From: an uncultured Halieaceae bacterium
GTDB lineage: Bacteria; Pseudomonadota; Gammaproteobacteria; Pseudomonadales; Halieaceae
NCBI GenBank assembly: GCA_938074045.1
Contig: CALJGI010000006.1
Span: 248,001 to 312,000, forward strand
Direction of reading: 5' to 3'
DNA length: 64,000 bases
The notes below the pieces were generated by a model. The model was not told the DNA's origin and ran no database searches. It saw only the letters and a list, made by a program, of their open reading frames with translations. Shown one piece after another: positions 35,317-44,195 of this stretch. Within the stretch, counting starts at the first letter, position 1; every line of letters starts with the position of its first letter. Position numbers and translations under genes: made by a program.

Positions 35317-37752
35317 ATGATGTTTAAGAAACGTTCTATTTCAGCGGCAATTCTGACCGGTGCGAGCCTGCTTTCACTTCCCATACCGGCGGCATTGGCG
35401 CAGGAAGGGTTGGTGCTGGAAGAAGTGTTGGTGACGGCCAGGCGACGCGTGGAGTCGATTCAAGACGCGCCACTGGCGATAACGGCAATCGGCAGCGATA
35501 TGCTGCGGGATGCCGGCATCGATAATCTGGCGGATGTCACCGAACTGGTACCCAATCTGCAGATTTCACGGCCGGCGCGGGACGCATCCATTTATATCCG
35601 CGGGGTTGGACCAACCCGGGGTGCCACCAATGTCACCGAACTCAGCGTCGGCGTATATATTGACGATGTCTTTTTGCTGAAGCCCCATGGTCAGTTAATG
35701 GATCTGGCTGAGGTTGAGTCAGTGCAGGTACTCAGGGGGCCACAGGGAACCTTGTTTGGCAAGAACACCACTGGCGGAGCCATGGTGGTAACCACCGTCA
35801 AGCCCGCGGAGGAGTTCGGCGGATATGCCAAGGCTACAATCGGCAATGATGGTCGGCGCAATATCCAGGCATCCATCGATGTGCCAGTCAGTGACTCGTT
35901 TCTGACCAAACTGACGATCACCGACGTAGAGGCAGACGGTATTGGGCAGGACCCGGTGCACGGCACAGAATTGTCCGACGAAAATCGACAGGGTATTTTG
36001 TTGCAGACGCGATGGTTGGCATCGGAAAACGCCACGGTAGATTTTTCCTACTTTCATAACAGAATTCGCGAGAATATGTTGGCCATGGGAGATTGCGTAG
36101 TGACAAACCTGGGTGCGCAGATTCCATTCAACGTACTTATTACTCCGGTATCTGAATTTCAGGAAATGCCTGATTTTTGTGAGAGGGCGGCGGATGGTAT
36201 TGCGACCTATCACGACCCCAATCGGAAGTTCGAGCTGGACGCCAGTCAGGTTGCTCTCAATGTAACCTGGGATCTAACTGAAAATCACACATTTAAAAGC
36301 ATTACAGCGTGGCGTAATCAGGAAACTCCCAATATCGAGTACACCAATACTTACGCGGGTTTTCCGGCGGGACAGGAAGCACTCTCGGATGGTGATTCAA
36401 CCCAGATCAGTCAGGAGTTTCAGTTTAGCGGCGAACTCAGTGACGGCGCTTTAACGTATACCACCGGTTTGTATTATATGCGGGATGATTCGGATACCGG
36501 GCTGCGGGCTACCTGGAACGGCGAGCGCGGTATTTGGGGATCGGTTACGGCCGAGGTGCCAGCCGGGTTGGTTGCAGCGCTGACGAATTACAATGAAATA
36601 GGGCAGGAAAACGAAAATACTACGCTGGCTTTTTACACGCAGTGGAGCTGGAATGTCACAGACAATCTGGAATTGACCGCTGGCCTGCGTTACGGAAAGG
36701 AAGAGCGAGACCTGGAAACTCAGCGGACCACGGCGCTGCCGGGCGATGAAGCCTACTTCGGAATACCGGGTGCTATTGTGATTCCCGGTGTGGTGGCCCT
36801 GGTGCCGTACTCGCTGTTTTTTGACGGACTACTGGATTCAATTCCACTGCCTTTGGGGCCGACTGACGTATTGAAAACCGACAAGGATTTCAGCAGTACG
36901 ACCCCCATGTTCAGCGCGGCCTACTCATTCAGCGAGGATATGCTGGGTGACAGTATTGATAGCCTGATGTTTTACGCGAGTTTCACCGAGGGTTACAAAG
37001 CTGGGGGCTTTTCCGATTTCGCATTGGGTGAGTTGATCCCCTTCGATGAAGAAACTATTGAAAACGTGGAAATCGGATTCAAGATGGACGCCCTGGATAA
37101 TCGTCTGCGGGTGAATGCCGCCCTGTTCAGCATGGATTATCGGAATATGCAATTGTTTGTTGCTCGCCCGGATCCCGATCCAAATAGTATCGGCTCGCTG
37201 CAGGGTGTCACCAACGCCGGTGAGGCCAGCATCGACGGTGCTGAACTGGAAGTGATTTACCTACCAGCTGACGGATGGATGATTAACCTAGCGGCCAGCG
37301 TTGCCGATGGCAATTTCGATAAATTCGAGGATTTTTTCACCGATCCGACCACGGGGATTGCACAGCCGCTTGAGCGCTCTGATGAGGATTTGCCGTCACT
37401 GCCGGAAAGCTCTTACAGCGTGGGCGTGCAGTACGACTGGGAAACCAGCATGGGTAGCTGGATGGCTCGAGTCGACGTCTTTTTCCGCGATGAGATTTAC
37501 TGGGGTTTTGATGCGCTTACCTGGGACCTGCCGGTGGCTCGACAGAATTCCACCACCGACAGTTACACCGTGTTTAATGCGCGACTCAATTGGCAGGTCA
37601 ATGATCAATTATCCGTGTCGCTGTGGGGTAAGAACCTGGGTGATGAGACCTACTATGATGGTGGTGTAGGGGAAACGGCCAACCTCGGGCACGTCGTCAA
37701 GGCCTTCTCGCCACCACGGCGCTACGGTCTGGATGTGCGCTGGGATTTCTAG
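35317..37752 (+). CDS. TonB-dependent outer-membrane receptor
   Basis: I start at ATG 35317 (MMFKKRSISAAILTGASL), which gives a clean signal peptide ending 'PAALAQ' and 811 residues; the frame is open 21 codons further upstream. Directly after the signal is the TonB-box-like 'LEEVLVTARRR', then the plug domain ('SIYIRGVGPTRG', 'VEVLRGPQGTLFGKNTTGG'-type motif) and a 22-strand barrel ending with the canonical aromatic residue ('GLDVRWDF'). This layout is typical of receptors for hydrophobic compounds, vitamins or oligosaccharides in Proteobacteria. It is monocistronic and closed by a strong terminator. The ligand is probably the substrate of the surrounding operons. Confidence 0.95.
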   Translation: MMFKKRSISAAILTGASLLSLPIPAALAQEGLVLEEVLVTARRRVESIQDAPLAITAIGSDMLRDAGIDNLADVTELVPNLQISRPARDASIYIRGVGPTRGATNVTELSVGVYIDDVFLLKPHGQLMDLAEVESVQVLRGPQGTLFGKNTTGGAMVVTTVKPAEEFGGYAKATIGNDGRRNIQASIDVPVSDSFLTKLTITDVEADGIGQDPVHGTELSDENRQGILLQTRWLASENATVDFSYFHNRIRENMLAMGDCVVTNLGAQIPFNVLITPVSEFQEMPDFCERAADGIATYHDPNRKFELDASQVALNVTWDLTENHTFKSITAWRNQETPNIEYTNTYAGFPAGQEALSDGDSTQISQEFQFSGELSDGALTYTTGLYYMRDDSDTGLRATWNGERGIWGSVTAEVPAGLVAALTNYNEIGQENENTTLAFYTQWSWNVTDNLELTAGLRYGKEERDLETQRTTALPGDEAYFGIPGAIVIPGVVALVPYSLFFDGLLDSIPLPLGPTDVLKTDKDFSSTTPMFSAAYSFSEDMLGDSIDSLMFYASFTEGYKAGGFSDFALGELIPFDEETIENVEIGFKMDALDNRLRVNAALFSMDYRNMQLFVARPDPDPNSIGSLQGVTNAGEASIDGAELEVIYLPADGWMINLAASVADGNFDKFEDFFTDPTTGIAQPLERSDEDLPSLPESSYSVGVQYDWETSMGSWMARVDVFFRDEIYWGFDALTWDLPVARQNSTTDSYTVFNARLNWQVNDQLSVSLWGKNLGDETYYDGGVGETANLGHVVKAFSPPRRYGLDVRWDF

Positions 37753-37771
37753 TCACTTTTGATCCTGATAC

Positions 37772-37804
37772 AAAAAAGGTCTGCTGAAGCAGACCTTTTT
37801 TTTT
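37772..37804. terminator. Strong bidirectional rho-independent terminator
   Basis: GGTCTGC (37778-37784), loop TGAA and GCAGACC (37789-37795) form a perfect stem. It is flanked by six A on the left and about nine T on the right, which also pair and extend the stem. It ends the receptor transcript, and because of the A run also serves the convergent sulfotransferase gene. Confidence 0.92.
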
Positions 37805-37805
37805 G

Positions 37806-37875
37806 CGGGGCTTTTTTTACGGGGCTTTTTTTACGGTGCTTTTTATGCGGTGCTTTTTATGCGGTGCCTTTTATG
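37806..37875. repeat. Five tandem 14-bp repeats (CGGKGCTTTTTWTR type)
   Basis: Five head-to-tail units of exactly 14 bp start at 37806, 37820, 37834, 37848 and 37862. The first two are CGGGGCTTTTTTTA, the next two CGGTGCTTTTTATG and the last CGGTGCCTTTTATG. The array directly follows the terminator and stops 12 bp before the end of the convergent gene, so it is non-coding. The stepwise change from unit 1 to 5 suggests growth by slippage. Confidence 0.9.
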
Positions 37876-37887
37876 GAGAGGTCTGTT

Positions 37888-39027
37888 CTATTGCGGCTTG
37901 GGCCACCCGTATTCCTCGTAGAAGTCAGCCAGCGCACTGGTCAGGCGAGTAACATCCATGCCAAATTCTTCTGCGCTGTAGCTATGGGCGGTTTTATGCG
38001 CACGGGCCTTACCGTCCTGCTCGTCCAGTATTTGTTCGTACTCAGCAGACATGGGTAGATCCATTACCTCGTAGAGGTGCGTTACGCTGTTTTTCGGTTC
38101 CGCCACCAACGTGCGGTAATCGACGGCCAGCGATGGCGTTTCGGGATGAGCATTCAAGGCCTCCCGGGGCATGATATAGCAGTCGATGGACATATCCTCC
38201 AACACCTGTAACGAGTCAGCGTAGTCAGCTTCTGACCAACCCCGCGCCTGATAGTTGCCCTCCATCAGCTTCAGGTTGCTGGGTACACACTCCAGCGGGT
38301 CGCGTATGTTCACCACAATTCTGGCATCGGGGAAGGCTTCCAGCAGGCTGGCAACGCGTCCGGAGTACATCGGATTCTTGGACAGATGAATTTTGTCGCC
38401 GCCATTCAGGTAAAGCTGTCTGCGCACGCACTCCTTGTAGGTATTCATAACACGCCTGCGTTGGGCCGCCGATTTTCGATCCAAATAGAACACATCATTG
38501 GTATCCATCAACGGGGCGGGGAGGTGCCAGTAAGCACCATAAAAAGTGACGTTCATTACGAAATCATCTTCTTCAGGTACCCACAGACCCATGTTGTGAA
38601 TATGGCGCATGGGCCCGAAAGCTTTGTCGTCCCAGGCCTTCAGTTTGTTATAAAAAAAACTGCCTAGTAACTTGTTGTCGAGCACACCCAGGCCACGAAT
38701 CAATTTCTTTTCGATAAGCGACGGGAAGAACATCTCCCAGTAGAGAAAATAGCTGAATCGATCGCTGTCGCTGGCCAATAGCCGCGAGAGGAGGGTGGTA
38801 CCGCTGCGGGCATGCCCCACGATAAAAATGGGTTTCTCGATTTTCTGGGACCAGAGTCCGGGGAATAGAATTTTATCCAGAAAAAAGAAAACTGAATGCA
38901 GCAGATACAGAAGTGGCACCAAAACCAGCAAGCGGAACAGCATTTTATAGCGTCCTGGCCAGCCTTTTTTGTTCCATATGCGTTTGAGGAAATTGAGGTA
39001 ATAGTCGAATTTGAAATACAGAAACAC
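37888..39027 (-). CDS. Sulfotransferase-family protein, copy 2, with N-terminal membrane segment
   Basis: I start at GTG 39027 (379 residues), with GGAGAA ten bases upstream and beyond the stop of the preceding VOC gene; the frame is open to 39174. After an amphipathic start there is one membrane helix ('MLFRLLVLVPLLYLLHSVFFFL'-like, residues about 28-50), then the PAPS loop 'IFIVGHARSGTTLLSRLLAS' and 'RIVVNIRDPLECVPSN'. It is thus the membrane-anchored member of the three sulfotransferase-like proteins. It is the last gene of the SDR-VOC-sulfotransferase operon. Confidence 0.82.
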   Translation of the reverse strand: MFLYFKFDYYLNFLKRIWNKKGWPGRYKMLFRLLVLVPLLYLLHSVFFFLDKILFPGLWSQKIEKPIFIVGHARSGTTLLSRLLASDSDRFSYFLYWEMFFPSLIEKKLIRGLGVLDNKLLGSFFYNKLKAWDDKAFGPMRHIHNMGLWVPEEDDFVMNVTFYGAYWHLPAPLMDTNDVFYLDRKSAAQRRRVMNTYKECVRRQLYLNGGDKIHLSKNPMYSGRVASLLEAFPDARIVVNIRDPLECVPSNLKLMEGNYQARGWSEADYADSLQVLEDMSIDCYIMPREALNAHPETPSLAVDYRTLVAEPKNSVTHLYEVMDLPMSAEYEQILDEQDGKARAHKTAHSYSAEEFGMDVTRLTSALADFYEEYGWPKPQ

Positions 39028-39043
39028 GAGTCCGATTCTCCGT

Positions 39044-39934
39044 TCAGGCCGACAGTCTGACCTGCAGGGCGTTTGCTCCACCGGTCCAGTTATACAGCGC
39101 AAATTTTTCTTCAGAATCCAGCCATTCACCCACAATTGCAGCGCCAGCTGGCGGCTCGCCCATGATCGGTCCACCCGCGTGCATCAGTCCATGGTCGCCG
39201 CGTTGCAAGTGGTTGTAGTATGGATTCTGTTGGTCATGGCCAGGTTCTATCATCTCGATGTCCAACTGCCCGGCGCGGACGATGGTGCGCTTCGCGGACA
39301 TCTCACTCGCGCCTATACGCAGCCTGGAGTTAATCACCTTCGGGGGTTCCCATTCGAACGCTGCGGTATAAAATTGCAGAGCTGTCTCAATATCTGGCGT
39401 TACGATAGAGGCTCTGTCGATAGGAAACGCAATGGCCTGCTCCGCATCGGCCTTACTGGAACCGGAGATACCATCGTTGTTTGCCATCTCTGCCGTTGTC
39501 TCCAGAATCTCAAACATACCGGGACCGGTAGGAACATCGACAAAACCAAAGCGTACACCAGGGTATTCATTCAACTCATTCACGGTGGCACCCAGCGATT
39601 CCAGATGCGCCAGCGCACTGTCGCGCGACTTACATTGAATACCGATATGCTGAAAGCCCACACCGTATTCAGCCTGATAGTCCGCGGTGGTGTCGGAGCC
39701 TGTGTGTACATGGAGAAATTCGACCTGAACATTTCCCGCCATGCCCAGAGCGACACTGACCAGTTTTCTCCCTCGCCAGTTTTTGTAGGACGCGTCCTCA
39801 ACCGGCGCGTCGAAAGCAAAGAACGGTCCCCAGCCAAACCTCTGCTCGCACTCCGCTACCGCTGCGGCAACATCGGCCACCACGAAGCATACTTGCTGTG
39901 GGTATAGTGCTGTTTGCCCGTTATCCAATGGCAA
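39044..39934 (-). CDS. Two-domain VOC-family protein
   Basis: The start is probably TTG 39934, because the only good Shine-Dalgarno, GGAGG, lies five bases before it; ATG 39946 is in frame but has no ribosome site. This gives 296 residues beginning MPLDNGQTALYPQQ. VOC modules begin at 'YPQQVCFVVADVAAAVAECEQRFGWG' and 'IDRASIVTPDIETALQFYTAAFEW'. The sequence 'HIGIQCKSRDSALAHLES' is typical of glyoxalase-like isomerases. It overlaps the upstream SDR gene by 14 bp, so the two are translationally coupled. Confidence 0.8.
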   Translation of the reverse strand: MPLDNGQTALYPQQVCFVVADVAAAVAECEQRFGWGPFFAFDAPVEDASYKNWRGRKLVSVALGMAGNVQVEFLHVHTGSDTTADYQAEYGVGFQHIGIQCKSRDSALAHLESLGATVNELNEYPGVRFGFVDVPTGPGMFEILETTAEMANNDGISGSSKADAEQAIAFPIDRASIVTPDIETALQFYTAAFEWEPPKVINSRLRIGASEMSAKRTIVRAGQLDIEMIEPGHDQQNPYYNHLQRGDHGLMHAGGPIMGEPPAGAAIVGEWLDSEEKFALYNWTGGANALQVRLSA

Positions 39935-40670
39935 GAGATCCTCCATTAAGAACCAGAGTCTGGCCGGTAACCCAGGAGGCGCCATCGGAAATAAGGTACT
40001 CAACCGCCGATCCCACATCATCTCCGCTACCGAGGCGACGGGTGGGGATAGTTTTTACGATGGGAGCAGTAAATTCTTCTGGCACATTGTCCATCAGGCC
40101 CAGGGACACAACATTGGCGGTAACACCGTCGGGACCTACTTCCCGCGCTATATGGCGCATCAGGTGCGCTGCTCCTGCCTTGGCGGCGCCGTAGACTGAT
40201 ACATTGATATCCAGCCCCTGGCGGCCTGCTTCCGAGGATATCGTGATTACTCGGCCCCAACCCCGGTCGCACATGCCGCTCAGTACAGCTTTGGTGCAGT
40301 TCATCACGCCGTACAGGTTGACCTTCAGATACATATCCCACTCTTCCGTGGGCATATCCTTGAAGGAAATCTGGTGAGTCGCCCTGGTACCGGCGTTACC
40401 GGCGTTATTGACCAGGATATCGATGCCACCCAGCTCGGCTTCCAGCGCCCCCACAGCCTTCAACACGGTTGCCGTATCGGTGATATCAAAAGGGGCGGAG
40501 GAGGCCTTGTGTCCCCGTTCTCGGATGGATGAGGCGGCCGCCTCGGCCTTGTCGGCGTCGATGTCGTTGATCAAAACGTGTATGCCGATGGCGGCGAGTC
40601 TGCGGGCCACGCCCAGTCCCATGTTCTGTCCCGCACCGGTAACAAGTGCGATTTTCTCCTGTTGGCTCAT
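39921..40670 (-). CDS. SDR oxidoreductase (FabG-like)
   Basis: ATG 40670 with AGGAG seven bases upstream gives 249 residues (MSQQEKIALVTGAGQNMG). Cofactor loop, 'NNAG', Ser in 'ITISSEAGRQG' and Tyr/Lys in 'YGAAKAGAAH' are intact. It looks like a paralogue of the SDR at 25072-25815. The GGAGGA encoding its C-terminal Gly-Gly also acts as the ribosome site of the next gene. It heads the leftward operon SDR-VOC-sulfotransferase. Confidence 0.88.
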   Translation of the reverse strand: MSQQEKIALVTGAGQNMGLGVARRLAAIGIHVLINDIDADKAEAAASSIRERGHKASSAPFDITDTATVLKAVGALEAELGGIDILVNNAGNAGTRATHQISFKDMPTEEWDMYLKVNLYGVMNCTKAVLSGMCDRGWGRVITISSEAGRQGLDINVSVYGAAKAGAAHLMRHIAREVGPDGVTANVVSLGLMDNVPEEFTAPIVKTIPTRRLGSGDDVGSAVEYLISDGASWVTGQTLVLNGGSLAIG

Positions 40671-40772
40671 ATTTGGCTCCTCATTGTTTATAGCGATGGT
40701 AACAGGGTGATTATGCATGACTGACAGTTTGTCCTGCGCGAGGCTGTTCTGGAACAGCGAAATACGATTAGC

Positions 40773-40826
40773 AGCTATAACAGTGATGCTCTCACATCAC
40801 GCCTCAGTTTGGACATAGGTGTTATA
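40773..40826. promoter_or_regulatory. Shared motifs AGCTATAACAG and ATAGGTGTTATA (copy 2)
   Basis: In the 240-bp divergent region between the SDR operon and the sulfotransferase operon, AGCTATAACAG (40773-40783) is followed by ATAGGTGTTATA (40815-40826). The same pair, in the same order and orientation, is at 46167-46207. TGTTATAAG could be an extended -10 for the rightward genes. Confidence 0.55.
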
Positions 40827-40910
40827 AGGCAGAACACCTAGTGGGATCATGTAGAGATTATCTATGATTCCATCATCAGTATTGGAACTCGATGAGGATT
40901 ATCTACCACC

Positions 40911-42059
40911 ATGCCGGATGAACAAATGTATCCTGACGCTCTGCTGAGGGAGGCCATCGATGCGGCAGGCCAGGATGACTTCGGCGGGGATGATTTTCTT
41001 CCCGGGCTGGATAGTTTGCTGGCGACCTACAGTCATAATCATTTTACCGCGAGTGCCAGAAAGAGCTTGCGACGTCGTATGCTCGATTTGCTGGTGTCCA
41101 GACTGAATGTGGAAGCCGCCTGGAAAAGACACCCCGAGGTATTGGAACTGCAAATCACCAGACCCCTGTTTCTCACAGGATTGCCTCGCACCGGTACCTC
41201 GGCGCTACTCAATGTCTTGGCCAATGACCCCGCCACCAGGGAGCTGAAATTGTGGGAGGCGCACAATCCGTCACCGCTGGAGGGGTTGGCGCCAGGGGAA
41301 GAAGATCCTCGTTATCTGCAGACCAAGGCCTACTACGACCATATGAACGCCACCTCGGATTTCAAAAAAATCCATTACATGACCGCAGATTCAGCTGAAG
41401 AGTGTATTTTTCTTACCAATCATACCTTTCAGGATGCGGCCTATGGCTTTGAGGTTTTTCTTGAGCCTTATGCCACCTACTACAAGTCGGTGGATAGACG
41501 GCCGCAGTATGAGTATCACGCCAATCTGTTGCGCCTGTTGCAGTGGCAGCGCCCAGCGGATCGATGGCTGTTGAAAACTCCCTCACATATTTGTCATCTG
41601 GATATCATTGCCCACCTGCATCCGGAGTGCGGAATAATCGTTACCCACCGGAACCCGCTGGAGGTTATCGGCTCCTACAGTAGTATGATGATGGCTGTGA
41701 TGCCGGAACAGTCGCAGACAGACCCAGAGGATATGGGGCGCCGTGTGTTGGAGCATCTGGGATTGCAGATGGATCAGTGTATGGCCGCCCGGGAGTATAT
41801 GGATGACAGCCGTGTTGTCGATATCCGCTACACGGATTTTGTCGCTCACACCATGGCCGTGGTTGACGAGATTTACGATCGATTGGCGCTCCCTTATAGC
41901 GATGCCGTGCGAGGGGCGATCGCAAACTATGTGGAGCAGCATCCGCGTGGCAAGCACGGTAGCCACGATTACCAACTGGAACAATTCGGACTGACCCGTG
42001 AACAGGTGTTGGAAAGATTTTCCGATTATATTCAAACCTACCAAATTGAGGTCTCATAA
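40911..42059 (+). CDS. Sulfotransferase-family protein, copy 3
   Basis: 382 residues of the same long type as copy 1. 'PLFLTGLPRTGTSALLNVLAN' is the 5'-phosphosulfate loop and 'GIIVTHRNPLEVIGSYSS' the 3'-phosphate loop. 'WLLKTPSHICHLD' and the C-terminal 'HPRGKHGSHDYQLEQFGLT' are family marks shared with copy 1. It heads a rightward operon with a SnoaL protein and two SDRs, starting 2 bp before the next gene. A sulfo acceptor cannot be named. Confidence 0.85.
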   Translation: MPDEQMYPDALLREAIDAAGQDDFGGDDFLPGLDSLLATYSHNHFTASARKSLRRRMLDLLVSRLNVEAAWKRHPEVLELQITRPLFLTGLPRTGTSALLNVLANDPATRELKLWEAHNPSPLEGLAPGEEDPRYLQTKAYYDHMNATSDFKKIHYMTADSAEECIFLTNHTFQDAAYGFEVFLEPYATYYKSVDRRPQYEYHANLLRLLQWQRPADRWLLKTPSHICHLDIIAHLHPECGIIVTHRNPLEVIGSYSSMMMAVMPEQSQTDPEDMGRRVLEHLGLQMDQCMAAREYMDDSRVVDIRYTDFVAHTMAVVDEIYDRLALPYSDAVRGAIANYVEQHPRGKHGSHDYQLEQFGLTREQVLERFSDYIQTYQIEVS

Positions 42060-42061
42060 AC

Positions 42062-42601
42062 GTGGATACAGCAGCAGACATTGAACAAATCAAAAAGCTC
42101 AAACACCGTTATTTTCGACATCTCGATTGCAAGCAATTTGCCGCATTGGTGGAACTGTTTGCTGAAGATGCATCGACATCCTATGACAGCGGGCGGCACT
42201 CCTATGTAGGGCACGAAGCCATCAAGGGATTCTTTGATTCATCTCTGTCTGATCCAAACATTCTGACCCAGCATCAGGGGCATCATCCGGAAATCGAAGT
42301 ACTCTCTGAAAACCGCGCTACGGGTGTCTGGTACATGGATGACACGGTACATATTTGTGAACACAACATGAAGGTACGCGGTAATGGCGTGTACTGGGAT
42401 GAGTACATCAAGGTGGACGGGGAATGGAAGTTTCAGCACACGGGTTATGAACGGCTGTGGGAATATACCGAGATGCTGCGGGATCGTTCCCTGACCTTCA
42501 AAAGTATGTTTGATGATAGCGAGTTGGAACGACGCGCTCAGCGAACGCCGCGAGCGGGCGAGCCACCGCTGGTTTACTGGGAACAAGGTCAAGAGGCATA
42601 A
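42062..42601 (+). CDS. SnoaL/NTF2-like protein
   Basis: 179 residues from a GTG, 2 bp after the sulfotransferase stop. 'IEQIKKLKHRYFRHLDCKQFAALVELFAEDAS' is the usual N-terminal helix pair of SnoaL_4-type proteins, with 'YVGHEAIKGFF', 'GHHPEIEVLSENRATGVWYMDDTV' and 'EWKFQHTGYERLWEY' completing the fold. Homologues include scytalone-dehydratase-like and ring-hydroxylating-dioxygenase beta-like proteins. It sits in a sulfotransferase-SnoaL-SDR-SDR-DUF1214 operon. Confidence 0.85.
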   Translation: MDTAADIEQIKKLKHRYFRHLDCKQFAALVELFAEDASTSYDSGRHSYVGHEAIKGFFDSSLSDPNILTQHQGHHPEIEVLSENRATGVWYMDDTVHICEHNMKVRGNGVYWDEYIKVDGEWKFQHTGYERLWEYTEMLRDRSLTFKSMFDDSELERRAQRTPRAGEPPLVYWEQGQEA

Positions 42602-42605
42602 CAGT

Positions 42606-43373
42606 ATGTTACTGCAAGGAAAGGTAGGGTTGGTTACAGGGGGTGGCGACGGTATCGGCCGTGCCACGGCTTTGACGTTTGCCAATGATGGCGCAAAAGT
42701 GGCCGTCGCTGATATTCGCCTGGACGCGGCGGAAGAAACCGTGGCCATCATTCGAGACGTTGGCGGCGAGGCTATTGCTATAGAAGCCGACGTGTCTGAG
42801 GAGTCAGCAGTGAAGTCGATGGTTGAGGCAACCGTAGCCCATTTTGGCAGGTTGGATTGTGCCTGCAATAACGCCGCTGGAGGTGGTGGATTCAGAGCGA
42901 TTCCAGAGGTAGAGGAGGAACACTGGGATCACTGCCACAACATTACGCTAAAGGGCGTGTGGCTTTGCCTGAAGTATGAGATTCCGGCCATGCTGGAGAC
43001 TGGAGCCGGCGCCATCGTGAATATCGCGTCGCTGTCCGGTGTGCGAGGGGAGGCTTTACAAAGCCCTTATAGCGCCGCCAAGGGCGGAGTTATTGCACTT
43101 ACAAGAACAGCAGCTGCAGAAAATGCGCAGCAGGGCATCCGGGTCAACGCGGTAAACCCCGGGGGCATTCTTACCAATGCACTGGCTAACTACTTTGAAA
43201 AAGTACCCGGGGCGAAGGAGCACACTGCCGGCGTCCATGCGATGCGCCGACTTGGCAAGCCCGAGGAGATTGCTGACGCCGTGGCCTATCTCTGTTCAGA
43301 CCGGGCATCATTTATCACGGGTCATTCGCTTAACGTGGACGGCGGCGTGATGGTTAACCCGCATACTCTATAG
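42606..43373 (+). CDS. SDR oxidoreductase
   Basis: The start at ATG 42606 gives 255 residues (MLLQGKVGLVTGGGDGIGRA). Ser in 'NIASLSGVRG', Tyr/Lys in 'YSAAKGGV' and 'FITGHSLNVDGG' are present. It lies 4 bp after the SnoaL stop. It resembles the SDR at 58846-59604 ('KYEIPAMLETGAGAIVNIAS' compared with 'KYEIATMLNHGGGAIVNISS'), so these are likely paralogues used in separate operons. Confidence 0.88.
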   Translation: MLLQGKVGLVTGGGDGIGRATALTFANDGAKVAVADIRLDAAEETVAIIRDVGGEAIAIEADVSEESAVKSMVEATVAHFGRLDCACNNAAGGGGFRAIPEVEEEHWDHCHNITLKGVWLCLKYEIPAMLETGAGAIVNIASLSGVRGEALQSPYSAAKGGVIALTRTAAAENAQQGIRVNAVNPGGILTNALANYFEKVPGAKEHTAGVHAMRRLGKPEEIADAVAYLCSDRASFITGHSLNVDGGVMVNPHTL

Positions 43374-43403
43374 ATATAGCACAGGGATAAATTTTTAGGA
43401 GTA

Positions 43404-44165
43404 ATGTTGGTGTCAATGAGATTTGAGAACAGTCGTGTATTTGTTACCGGGGCGGCGTCGGGTATGGGCAGGGCGACGGCGCTCAAGTTTGGCGCCGAGG
43501 GTGCCGCGGTTTTTTGTGTCGATCTGGACGCAGAAGGAGCGGCAAAAACGGCCAACAAAATCACCACCGATGGTGGTGTTGCTCATGCCGAAGCGCTGAA
43601 TGTGACAGATGGCAACGCCTGTCGGGCTGCCATTGACCTGGCGGCGGAGACCCTCGGTGGACTGGATATTTTGTGCAATATCGCCGGTGTAGGTGGTATT
43701 GCACCGCTGGCCGATGAAACGGATGAGGGCTGGTGCCTGGCCATGGCAGTCAATGCCAATGGTCCTTTCTTTTTGTCTCAGGCCGCTCTGCCACATCTGC
43801 TGGCCAGCAAGGGTGTAATTGTTAATGTGGCATCCACGGCCGGTTTGCAAGGCCAGGCCTACATGAGTAGCTACGTCGCCTCCAAACATGCTTTGATTGG
43901 CCTGACCAAAACCCTCGCCCTTGAATTTGGGCGCGAGGGCTTGCGCGTAAATGCGGTCTGCCCCGGTGGCACCAAAACGGCCTTTCTTGGCGGGTTTCAG
44001 ATAGATGATCGTATTGATATGAGTTTGTTGTCCCGTACCGCATTGTTGGAAGAGATGGCAGAGGCCGAAGATATGGCCAACAGCATCTGTTTTCTGGCAT
44101 CGCAGGAAGCACGCTTCGCCAACGGAGCAATTTTATCAATCGATGGTGGTTCGGTTGCAGGGTAG
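43404..44165 (+). CDS. SDR oxidoreductase
   Basis: 253 residues. AGGAG lies only two bases before ATG 43404; GTG 43410 and ATG 43416 are better spaced and in frame, so the true start may be a few codons in. 'VFVTGAASGMGRATAL' is the cofactor loop, 'NVASTAGLQGQAYMSSYVASKHAL' holds Ser, Tyr and Lys. It follows another SDR by 30 bp. Two consecutive SDRs suggest oxidation of two different hydroxyls or an epimerisation by oxidation and reduction. Confidence 0.86.
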   Translation: MLVSMRFENSRVFVTGAASGMGRATALKFGAEGAAVFCVDLDAEGAAKTANKITTDGGVAHAEALNVTDGNACRAAIDLAAETLGGLDILCNIAGVGGIAPLADETDEGWCLAMAVNANGPFFLSQAALPHLLASKGVIVNVASTAGLQGQAYMSSYVASKHALIGLTKTLALEFGREGLRVNAVCPGGTKTAFLGGFQIDDRIDMSLLSRTALLEEMAEAEDMANSICFLASQEARFANGAILSIDGGSVAG

Positions 44166-44195
44166 CCGCCGCGAAGCGCAGAGAGAGGAACAGGT

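Noticed and set aside
37806-37875. CRISPR array
   Set aside because: Units are 14 bp and directly adjacent, without spacers or cas genes; a simple tandem repeat.
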